A stretch of DNA of 26,727 bases, from assembly GCA_015522865.1 (NCBI GenBank), contig WALN01000035.1, positions 1 through 26,727 on the forward strand, in the 5' to 3' direction. This stretch comes from Microcaldota archaeon (lineage in GTDB: Archaea; Micrarchaeota; Micrarchaeia; Norongarragalinales; WALN01). Shown one piece after another: positions 7,038-12,741 of the stretch (positions within the stretch are counted from its first letter, which is position 1; each line of letters starts with the position of its first letter). Position numbers and translations under genes: made by a program. Under the pieces are notes generated by a model. It made no database searches and had not been told where the DNA came from. It saw only the letters and a list, made by a program, of their open reading frames with translations.

Positions 7038-7937
7038 GTGTTGAAAAATTTGATCAGTAGTAAATTTTTAGAAAGGAAGGACATCAAAAAAATTATCAAT
7101 TATAGTAGGGATGCAGAAAAAGGAAGAATCCCGAACATAGGAAAAAAAGTGCTGGGTCTTCTTTTCCTGGAAGAAAGTCTTAGAGCTGAAGCGTCGTTGA
7201 AAGCAGCGTCAATAAAACTCGGCGGCGGGTATGTGGAATTCGACAAAACTTATTTTGCAAAAAACGAGGAGTCTCTTGAAGACACGATAAAAGCTGCAGC
7301 AAGTATATGCGATGTGCTTGCAATAAGGGGAGGGGCAGATATAGACCTTAGTAAATTTAGAGACATTGGCACTCCCATTATAAACGCTATGTGGGGGAAA
7401 GATTATTTATTAAATGGCCTTTGGCTTCTTTATTCCTATACAAAAAGAACAAATATTAAAGGGAAGAAAATAGGGGTTTATGGAATACCCGCCCACTCTA
7501 GATTGACATATGCACTATATTATTTGTTCAGCAACTACAACGTAACTTTTTATGAAGATGCTGTAACAAAAGAGAGCAGCACTAAAAATGAAGTCATTAA
7601 ATATATAGAGAAAAAAGGCAGTAAATTTGAGAGGAAAAAAATTTCAGAATTTATAGGTAATGTAGACCTTCTCTTTATAACTGAGGGATTGCCCCTAGAA
7701 GGGGAGAAAAGAAAAGAAATAAGGGAAATTAATGAAAAATTCGAACAAATTTCGAAGGAAGATATAGAAAAAATGAAGAGAAATTCTTATTTTGTATATA
7801 TAATGCCAAGAAAACTGCCAAATGGCAGACTTACTGCCTCCAGGGAAGTAGACAAGAGCAAAAAGTTATTGACTTATAAAACAATAAAAGAAGGAATTTA
7901 TGCAAATATAGGCATGCTGCGCTGGTTGCTTAGCTGA
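7038..7937 (+). CDS. Aspartate/ornithine carbamoyltransferase-like protein, catalytic residues lost
   Basis: 299 residues, the same length as the true ATCase in this window (pyrB, 300). The two-domain layout aligns: VLGLLFLEESLRAEASLKAA matches the carbamoyl-phosphate loop, DTIKAAASICDVLAIRGG the second segment, GTPIINAM the domain linker and KKIGVYGIPAHSRLTYAL the aspartate domain. The key residues are not kept: S-T-R-T becomes S-L-R-A, the HPLQGAA-type segment becomes GGADIDL, GANQHPTQ becomes GKDYLLNG, and HPLPR becomes MPRKLPNGR. It is therefore unlikely to make carbamoyl aspartate and may be a regulator, a structural partner or an enzyme with another substrate. Start: GTG at 7038 or TTG at 7041, just after a good Shine-Dalgarno match GGTGAT (7032-7037); the spacing is unusually tight for either. 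Confidence 0.7.
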   Translation: MLKNLISSKFLERKDIKKIINYSRDAEKGRIPNIGKKVLGLLFLEESLRAEASLKAASIKLGGGYVEFDKTYFAKNEESLEDTIKAAASICDVLAIRGGADIDLSKFRDIGTPIINAMWGKDYLLNGLWLLYSYTKRTNIKGKKIGVYGIPAHSRLTYALYYLFSNYNVTFYEDAVTKESSTKNEVIKYIEKKGSKFERKKISEFIGNVDLLFITEGLPLEGEKRKEIREINEKFEQISKEDIEKMKRNSYFVYIMPRKLPNGRLTASREVDKSKKLLTYKTIKEGIYANIGMLRWLLS

Positions 7938-7954
7938 ATCCACAAAATAAAGGT

Positions 7955-7960
7955 TATAAA
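7955..7960 (+). promoter_or_regulatory. TATA box of the tRNA-Phe gene
   Basis: TATAAA-like sequence (within GGTTATAAATTTT) 24-29 nt before the first base of tRNA-Phe, the normal archaeal spacing. It would drive tRNA-Phe and, by read-through, the response regulator that follows. Confidence 0.6.
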
Positions 7961-7983
7961 TTTTCGTTTTCAAATATAGATGC

Positions 7984-8100
7984 GCCGCGGTAGCTCAGCG
8001 GGAGAGCGTTCGGCTGAAGACCGATGTGTCGTGGGTTCAAAAGCACTTCTTTGCTTCGCAAAGACCTGCACTAGAAAGAATGAAAGTCCCACCCGCGGCA
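7984..8100 (+). tRNA. tRNA-Phe (GAA), split by a 45-nt intron in the T-loop
   Basis: The acceptor stem GCCGCGG (7984-7990) pairs perfectly with CCGCGGC (8093-8099), with discriminator A at 8100. The D-stem is GCTC/GAGC. The anticodon loop CTGAAGA gives anticodon GAA. The T-stem GTGGG (8031-8035) pairs with CCCAC (8088-8092), but the loop between them is interrupted. Joining 8041 to 8087 restores the canonical T-loop TTCAAAT, giving a 72-nt tRNA. CCA is not encoded. The first anticodon-stem pair is a T-T mismatch. Confidence 0.93.
8042..8086 (+). other. tRNA-Phe intron at position 59/60 with a bulge-helix-bulge-like site
   Basis: 45-nt insert. TTCA of the T-loop (8036-8039) pairs with TGAA near the intron end (8081-8084) to make a 4-bp central helix. 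AGT (8085-8087) forms the 3-nt bulge next to the T-stem, with the splice after its second base. On the other strand AAA (8040-8042) is the matching bulge, again cut after its second base. TTCTTT (8047-8052) can pair with AAAGAA (8075-8080), with four unpaired bases, so the motif is relaxed. An alternative inner hairpin is CTTTGC-TTC-GCAAAG (8049-8063). Boundaries are inferred from structure. Confidence 0.8.
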
Positions 8101-8111
8101 TGGAGGAGATA

Positions 8112-8474
8112 ATGAGCAAGAAAAAAATATTAGTTGTTGATGACGAGGAGCTGATAAGAAATCTGCTCAAAAAATTACTGGAAAGAGAAAACCACGAAGT
8201 GAGAACTGCTGCTGGAATAGAAGAAGCGAAAAAGATTTTAAGGAAATTTAAAGCCAACTTAGTTATAACTGATAAAACTATGGAGAGAGGCGAAGAGGGG
8301 GTTGAGCTTACAAAGCACATAAGAGCCAACTATCCCAAAATTAAAATAATTGGGATGAGCGGCGAGAGCGAAAAAGAACTTAAAAAATTTAGTAAAGCAG
8401 GGGCTCACGGCCTAATAAAAAAGCCTTTTGGAATAGAAGAGCTAAAGGCAAAAATAGCAGAGCACTTGAAATAA
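8112..8474 (+). CDS. Stand-alone response-regulator receiver protein (CheY-like)
   Basis: 120 residues, a single receiver domain with no output domain. The acidic pocket is Asp10/Asp11 (ILVVDDEE), the phosphoacceptor is Asp54 (LVITDKTM), the switch serine is Ser83 (IIGMSGES) and the conserved lysine is Lys104 (IKKPFG). The set is complete, so it should be phosphorylatable. The ATG at 8112 is chosen because the strong Shine-Dalgarno sequence GGAGGAGAT lies at 8102-8110 and the receiver fold starts at once; a longer reading frame running back to 7980 passes through tRNA-Phe and is spurious. The gene starts 11 bp after tRNA-Phe with no room for a promoter, so it is probably made from a tRNA-mRNA precursor. 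No histidine kinase is in the window. Confidence 0.88.
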   Translation: MSKKKILVVDDEELIRNLLKKLLERENHEVRTAAGIEEAKKILRKFKANLVITDKTMERGEEGVELTKHIRANYPKIKIIGMSGESEKELKKFSKAGAHGLIKKPFGIEELKAKIAEHLK

Positions 8475-8483
8475 AGGAAAGGT

Positions 8484-8581
8484 TTTTATAATATAAACGT
8501 AAGATAATATATTGCGGATTCTATAAAAGGTGGGTTGAACTGGCCGCACAAAAACTTCTTCTAAACGCGGCTGGTTCGAAT
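8484..8581 (+). ncRNA. Candidate structured RNA with a long hairpin (8535-8579)
   Basis: Between the response regulator and the rhomboid gene, TTTTTATAATATAAA (8483-8497) resembles an archaeal TATA box. About 25 nt on begins a GC-rich segment that stands out from the AT-rich spacer. TTGAACTGGCCGC (8535-8547) pairs with GCGGCTGGTTCGA (8567-8579) over 13 bp including a few G-T pairs, with a 19-nt A/T-rich loop. The right arm contains GGTTCGAAT, which matches the T-arm of a tRNA gene, but no complete tRNA can be folded here. It may be a small RNA, a tRNA relic or just an inverted repeat. Confidence 0.35.
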
Positions 8582-8611
8582 TAATACGTTTAGTGTTAAG
8601 GATAGAGAGGC

Positions 8612-8619
8612 ATATAAAA
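8612..8619 (+). promoter_or_regulatory. TATA box of the rhomboid gene
   Basis: ATATAAAA lies 22-29 nt before the ATG at 8641. It supports that ATG over the in-frame GTG at 8593 and implies a leaderless transcript. Confidence 0.6.
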
Positions 8620-8640
8620 CCAATTTCATTAATAATTACT

Positions 8641-9405
8641 ATGAAGTTTCCCTGGGCAACAGCAATACTAAGCGCTACAGTAATTTTAGTTTATTTTCTG
8701 AATTCCTCCGGAACCTTATATTTGCCAGAAAATATTTTAATTGCAGAGGGATTCCAAATTCAAAACCCCTTTTCGCTCTTTACTCATATATTTTTGCACA
8801 TAGGTATACTGCACTTAATGGGTAATTTGATACCTCTGATTGTTTTTTGCTGGCTGTTGGAAAGCAAAATTTCTTCCAAGGAGGTTGTTGCGATTTTTTT
8901 GGTTGGCGGTGCAATTTCAAGCGTAATTTTCTCTCTCACAAACCAGGGATATGTATTGGTTGGCTCTTCTGCTGCAATAGCTTCTGTAATGGGCGCTTCT
9001 GTTATCGCGAGGCCGAAAGCAGCAATAATTTTGATGCTCATTTTGCCATTCTTAACGCAATTTTTTGTTTATCCGATTGCTAACTATTCAGTTCAGCTGG
9101 AAAAGCAAAGCTTAAAAACTCAGACAATAGAACTAAATAAAACAGTCCAAGAGCTAATAAAAGAAAATAAAACTACAGAAGCAGAAAAGGTAAACAAAAC
9201 ACTGCAGGAGAATACGCGAAAATACAACATAACGAAACAAGGCGAGGAAAGGGAGAAAAAAACACCTGTTGGATTTGTAGTCCACATCTACGGAGCGTTG
9301 TTTGGAGTGGCATATATGCTCCTTTTTAGAAAGAAAATAAGCAGAGAATGCATGGAAAAATTTGATTATTTTGTGAAAAAATTAAAAAAATTGGGAAAGA
9401 AGTAA
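8641..9405 (+). CDS. Rhomboid-family intramembrane serine protease
   Basis: 254 residues with about six hydrophobic helices. Rhomboid signatures are present in order: HIFLHIGILHLMGN (His53, His58, Asn62) in helix 2, VGSSAA (GxS motif, Ser110 as nucleophile), and HIYGALFGVAY (His215, general base, in a GxxxG-like helix). The catalytic Ser-His pair is intact. Unusual is a hydrophilic, Lys/Glu/Thr-rich, probably coiled-coil stretch of about 57 residues (152-208) before the last helix, which carries the catalytic His; rhomboids usually have a short loop there. The substrate is unknown; rhomboids cleave membrane helices. The basic C-terminus (FVKKLKKLGKK) is probably cytoplasmic. Confidence 0.85.
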   Translation: MKFPWATAILSATVILVYFLNSSGTLYLPENILIAEGFQIQNPFSLFTHIFLHIGILHLMGNLIPLIVFCWLLESKISSKEVVAIFLVGGAISSVIFSLTNQGYVLVGSSAAIASVMGASVIARPKAAIILMLILPFLTQFFVYPIANYSVQLEKQSLKTQTIELNKTVQELIKENKTTEAEKVNKTLQENTRKYNITKQGEEREKKTPVGFVVHIYGALFGVAYMLLFRKKISRECMEKFDYFVKKLKKLGKK

Positions 9406-9411
9406 GTATAT

Positions 9412-9482
9412 GCAAGGGTGGCAGATCGGCTATGCGTCTGGCTGCAGACCGGAATAGGCGAGTTCGACTCTCGCCCCTTGCT
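9412..9482 (+). tRNA. tRNA-Cys (GCA)
   Basis: Seven-base-pair acceptor stem GCAAGGG/CCCTTGC with discriminator T at 9482. The anticodon stem TCTGG/CCGGA holds the loop CTGCAGA, anticodon GCA. T-stem GGCGAG.../CTCGCC with T-loop TTCGACT. No intron, unlike the other two tRNA genes here, and no encoded CCA. It starts 6 bp after the rhomboid stop codon. Confidence 0.95.
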
Positions 9483-9499
9483 TGAAATGCTGTGGTAAA

Positions 9500-9790
9500 A
9501 TGAAATGGAAAACAGGAGTTGCATTTATAAGAGGAATAAACATGTTTCGCAGCAACAGAGTAAAAAAGTCAGAAATTATGAAAATTGCAAAAACAATTGA
9601 AAATAAGAATATAAAAATTGTGAAAATAATTAAGGCGGACAACATAGTTTTCAAAAAGAGAGATGTTCATTACGCAGCAGTAGGAAAGAAATTGGAAAAG
9701 GAAATGGAGAAAAAATTTGGAAAGAAAATATTTGTGACGACAAGAAGTTTAAAAATATTGAAGAAAATTCGCAGTGATTTTGATGTTTAA
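9500..9790 (+). CDS. DUF1697-like protein, N-terminal half only
   Basis: 96 residues. The start GVAFIRGINMFRSNRVKKSEIMK matches the family's LLRGINVGG-x-N-x-VKM-type opening, and ADNIVFKK the SGNVVF-type strand; FGKKIFVTTRSLKILKKI matches the following vRS segment. DUF1697 proteins are usually about 170-180 residues, so this one stops roughly half way. The ATG at 9500, preceded by GTGGT, is preferred over a TTG at 9482 that overlaps tRNA-Cys. The end overlaps the ThiI start by 8 bp, so the two are translated from one message. The molecular function of the family is not known to me. Confidence 0.65.
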   Translation: MKWKTGVAFIRGINMFRSNRVKKSEIMKIAKTIENKNIKIVKIIKADNIVFKKRDVHYAAVGKKLEKEMEKKFGKKIFVTTRSLKILKKIRSDFDV

Positions 9791-10874
9791 CGGGATTTTA
9801 GTAAGATATGGGGAAATAGGCACTAAAGGTAAAAACAAAGAATTCTTTGAGAAAAGACTTGCTGAAAACATAAAAAACGCTCTGAAAAGAAATGAAATAC
9901 CTTATATAAATGTGCATAGACTTCCGGGCAGAGTATTGGTGGAAACTTTTGAGATTGAGAAGTGTGAAAAAGTTTTGAAAAAAATTTTCGGAATAAGAAG
10001 TTTCAGCCCAGTTGTAATAGCAAATGCAAACCTGGAAGAAATTTTGGAGAAAGTTTATAAAATAATCGAAAATGCAAATGCAAAAAGTTTTGCAGTAAGA
10101 GTAAACAATGCAGACAACAGCTTAAAAGAAAATTCGCAAAAATTGAATGAAATAATAGGGGAGAGAGTTGTAAAAAAATATGGGCTAAAGGTCAATTTAG
10201 AAAAACCAGAATTATTAGTTGGAATTGAGTTAAGGCGGGGGATGGGGTACGTATTTACTGAAAAATTTGAAGGGCCGGGAGGACTGCCAGTTGGAAGCGC
10301 GGGAAGAGCTGTATGCTTACTCTCCGGGGGCATAGATTCTGCAGTAGCAGCATATTTCGCAATGAAAAGAGGTTTAAAAGCAATACTGTTGCACTTTGAC
10401 GGCGGTAAATTTTTCAGCAATAAGGAGAAAATCACAAAAATTGCAGAAAAGCTTGAAGAGTACAACGGAAAAACAAAACTAATAATATACAATTATGAAG
10501 ATGTTTTAGAAAAAATTTCAGAAATAAAAGAAAAAAAATACATCTGCGTTTTGTGCAAGAGAGCGATGAAAAAAATTGCTGAAAGAGTTTGCACAGAAGA
10601 AGGAGCGCAGTGCATAGTAACCGGAGAATCGCTTTCTCAAGTTGCATCGCAAACTATAGAGAACCTCAATGCAGAACAATACCAAATTGAAAAAATAATT
10701 TTACAGCCATTAATCGGCTTTGATAAGGAAGAGGTGATAAAAATCGCAAAAGAGATTGGCACTTATGAAATCTCAATTAAAAATACGGGGGAATGCAGAG
10801 CAAAACCGAGAGCTCCAGCAACGAGGAGCAAAATAAAAAAAATCATTGAAATAGAAAAAGACCTTAAAATTTAA
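9783..10874 (+). CDS. thiI: tRNA 4-thiouridine synthetase ThiI
   Basis: 363 residues, ferredoxin-like plus THUMP domain (about 1-165) followed by a PP-loop ATP pyrophosphatase domain. The P-loop SGGIDSA is at 181-187. A CVLCKR motif lies near 256-261, and the GECRAKPRAPATRSK segment is at the C-terminus. ThiI adenylates U8 of tRNA and inserts sulfur, and its domain also serves thiazole synthesis in some organisms. The rhodanese domain of the bacterial enzyme is missing, as is usual in archaea. I chose the ATG at 9783 (MFNGILVRYGEIGTKGKN), because the GTG at 9774 adds only three residues. It ends 4 bp into the convergent gene at 10871. Confidence 0.9.
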   Translation: MFNGILVRYGEIGTKGKNKEFFEKRLAENIKNALKRNEIPYINVHRLPGRVLVETFEIEKCEKVLKKIFGIRSFSPVVIANANLEEILEKVYKIIENANAKSFAVRVNNADNSLKENSQKLNEIIGERVVKKYGLKVNLEKPELLVGIELRRGMGYVFTEKFEGPGGLPVGSAGRAVCLLSGGIDSAVAAYFAMKRGLKAILLHFDGGKFFSNKEKITKIAEKLEEYNGKTKLIIYNYEDVLEKISEIKEKKYICVLCKRAMKKIAERVCTEEGAQCIVTGESLSQVASQTIENLNAEQYQIEKIILQPLIGFDKEEVIKIAKEIGTYEISIKNTGECRAKPRAPATRSKIKKIIEIEKDLKI

Positions 10875-11182
10875 TTTTTGCTTTTTTTCAAGAGCTCTTT
10901 ATACTCCTTATAGTGCTCGCCAAGGATTGCTTTGCGCAGGTCTTCCGCCTCTCTCAAAACAAATTTATGAGCTTCTTCTGATTCGTTTGGAAGCTCTGTA
11001 AAAGCTTTTCCGCGTATGTTCGAAAGCTCTTTATGAATTGAGGATAGAAATTGCTTGGTTTTATACGGGTCTTCTGAAGGAAGGAACTCCTCCAACCTCT
11101 TTATGTGCTTCTCAACTCTTTCTAATTTTTCCCTTCTTCCTGGTCCAAGGCCTATTTTATTTAAAAATTCGTTCCTTTCCAT
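10871..11182 (-). CDS. Small helical hypothetical protein
   Basis: 103 residues from the ATG at 11182 (MERNEFLNKIGLGPGRREK...). Charged and strongly helical, with coiled-coil character in KLERVEKHIKRLEEF and EAEDLRKAILGEHYKEYKELLKK. No signal peptide, membrane segment or metal motif. A TATA-like AATTTATTAA lies about 25-30 nt before this ATG and only 10-15 nt before an alternative in-frame ATG at 11197, so the shorter form is preferred. Convergent with thiI, overlapping it by 4 bp. I do not recognise the family. Confidence 0.6.
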   Translation of the reverse strand: MERNEFLNKIGLGPGRREKLERVEKHIKRLEEFLPSEDPYKTKQFLSSIHKELSNIRGKAFTELPNESEEAHKFVLREAEDLRKAILGEHYKEYKELLKKSKN

Positions 11183-11221
11183 ATTATTATTTAGCATAAG
11201 ACATTAATAAATTACTCGAAT

Positions 11222-12661
11222 TTATTTCAATGGATAATTTGGTGCATTGTCTGTAATGAACACATCGTGCGGATGGCTTTCTTTCATCCCACTATTAGTA
11301 ACAACAATAAACTTTGCTTTTTCCTGCATTTCATCAATGCTTTTCGCTCCGACATACCCCATCGATGATTTTAGCCCGCCCGCCAATTGATAAAGAACTT
11401 CTCTAGCTCTTCCAGAATAAGGAACAACCGCCTCAACTCCTTCTGGCACTAATTTCTCTTTTTTCTTAATCTCTTTTTGCAAATACCTCTCTTTCGAACC
11501 TTTAAGCATAGCCCCTACTGAGCCCATCCCTCTGTATTCTTTGTATTTTCGTCCGTTCATAAATATCACCCTGCCCGGAGCTTCATCTGTGCCAGCAAGC
11601 AGAGAGCCAATCATGACGGAATTTGCGCCAGCAGCAATAGCTTTTGCAATGTCTCCTGAATATCGTATGCCCCCATCAGCTATAGCGCTCATATTATATT
11701 CTTTTGCTCTTTCGGCACATTCTTTTACTGCGGTGAATTGCGGCACACCGATTCCCGCAACTATCCTTGTGGTGCATATAGAGCCGGGCCCGACCCCAAT
11801 TTTTACCGCGTCTGCTCCTGCCGCATACAAATCATCAACTGCCTCTGGAGTAACGACATTTCCCGCAATAACAGGAACTGAAAAGTTGTCCTTTATTTTT
11901 TTAACAGCAGCTATAACGTTCTTCGTATGTCCGTGTGCAGTATCAACAACAACCACGTCAACATTTTTTCCTACGAGCGCCTCAACCCTTTTTTCGTCAT
12001 TCACTCCAACAGCAGCGCCAACTCTCAGACTGCCCTTCTTATCTTTAGTTGTGTCTGGAAAATTTATTGTTGATTCAATATCTCTCAATGTCATCAATCC
12101 CTTCAAATTGTTCCTGCCGTCAACCAATGGTAGTTTCTCTATTTTATGCCTGCACATAATTTTTTTTGCCTCTTCCATAGACATGTGCGGACTGCCCGTA
12201 ATCACTTTTCTGGTCATAACTTTTTTGATCTTTTCTTTTTGAGATGCAAATCGCAAATCTCTATGAGTCACTATGCCAACTAATTTTCTTTTGAGAACAA
12301 CGGGGAAACCGCTGATTTTCCTCTTTTCCGCTATCTCTTCTGCCTTTTCTACAGTATCCTCTGGCGAGAGAGTAACCATATCATAAATAATTAACATTTC
12401 CGCTCTTTTCACCTTTTCAACATTGTAGGCCTGCTCTTCAATTGTCATATTTCTATGTATAATTCCAATTCCCCCGCTCTTTGCCATTACTGTGGCCATT
12501 TCATACTCTGTTACTGTGTCCATTGCTGCGGAAACTAGAGGAATTTTTAATTTGATGTTTTTTACAAGTTGGGTTGTAGTGTCAACTTCCGCAGGTAAAA
12601 TTGAAGAAAATTGAGGGACAAGGAGAACGTCGTCGTATGAAAGCGCAGATTTGAGTTCCAT
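11222..12661 (-). CDS. guaB: Inosine-5'-monophosphate dehydrogenase
   Basis: 479 residues, a full-length IMPDH. It oxidises IMP to XMP with NAD+, the committed step to GMP. The catalytic loop is GPGSICTTRIVAGIGVPQ with its Cys near residue 300. Two CBS domains are inserted at about 93-205 (MVTLSPEDTVEKAEEIAEKRKISGFPV and GSPHMSMEEAKKIMCRHKIEKLPLV), the usual site of adenine-nucleotide control. GGIRYSGDIAKAIAAGA and the flap region KYKEYRGMGSVGAM are present. Its product feeds guaA, which starts 80 bp away on the other strand. A TATAAAAA sequence lies 20-27 nt before the ATG, so the message is probably leaderless. Confidence 0.96.
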   Translation of the reverse strand: MELKSALSYDDVLLVPQFSSILPAEVDTTTQLVKNIKLKIPLVSAAMDTVTEYEMATVMAKSGGIGIIHRNMTIEEQAYNVEKVKRAEMLIIYDMVTLSPEDTVEKAEEIAEKRKISGFPVVLKRKLVGIVTHRDLRFASQKEKIKKVMTRKVITGSPHMSMEEAKKIMCRHKIEKLPLVDGRNNLKGLMTLRDIESTINFPDTTKDKKGSLRVGAAVGVNDEKRVEALVGKNVDVVVVDTAHGHTKNVIAAVKKIKDNFSVPVIAGNVVTPEAVDDLYAAGADAVKIGVGPGSICTTRIVAGIGVPQFTAVKECAERAKEYNMSAIADGGIRYSGDIAKAIAAGANSVMIGSLLAGTDEAPGRVIFMNGRKYKEYRGMGSVGAMLKGSKERYLQKEIKKKEKLVPEGVEAVVPYSGRAREVLYQLAGGLKSSMGYVGAKSIDEMQEKAKFIVVTNSGMKESHPHDVFITDNAPNYPLK

Positions 12662-12741
12662 ATTATATTAAGGTAAACGTTTTTTATATCTTTTTGATAT
12701 GTTCCAAGCAAACTATAAATAATTCGCAATATAATAAGTGT
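12662..12741. promoter_or_regulatory. Divergent guaB/guaA promoter region
   Basis: 80-bp gap with two TATA boxes: TATAAAT at 12714-12720 serves guaA (ATG at 12742), and TATAAAAA on the minus strand at about 12688-12681 serves guaB. An inverted repeat ATATC-TTTTT-GATAT (12685-12699) overlaps the guaB TATA box and could be an operator or chance in AT-rich DNA. Confidence 0.55.

Noticed and set aside
7980..8111. N-terminal extension of the response regulator from 7980
   Set aside because: It would translate the whole tRNA-Phe gene; the ATG at 8112 has a strong ribosome site and starts the receiver fold.
8514..8590. A complete tRNA, possibly with an intron, at the hairpin locus
   Set aside because: No acceptor stem or 3' T-stem strand could be found nearby to pair with the GCTGG-TTCGAA arm.
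8593..8640. GTG start at 8593 for the rhomboid gene
   Set aside because: The segment contains the TATA box that sits 22-29 nt before the ATG at 8641, and the extra residues are not hydrophobic helix.
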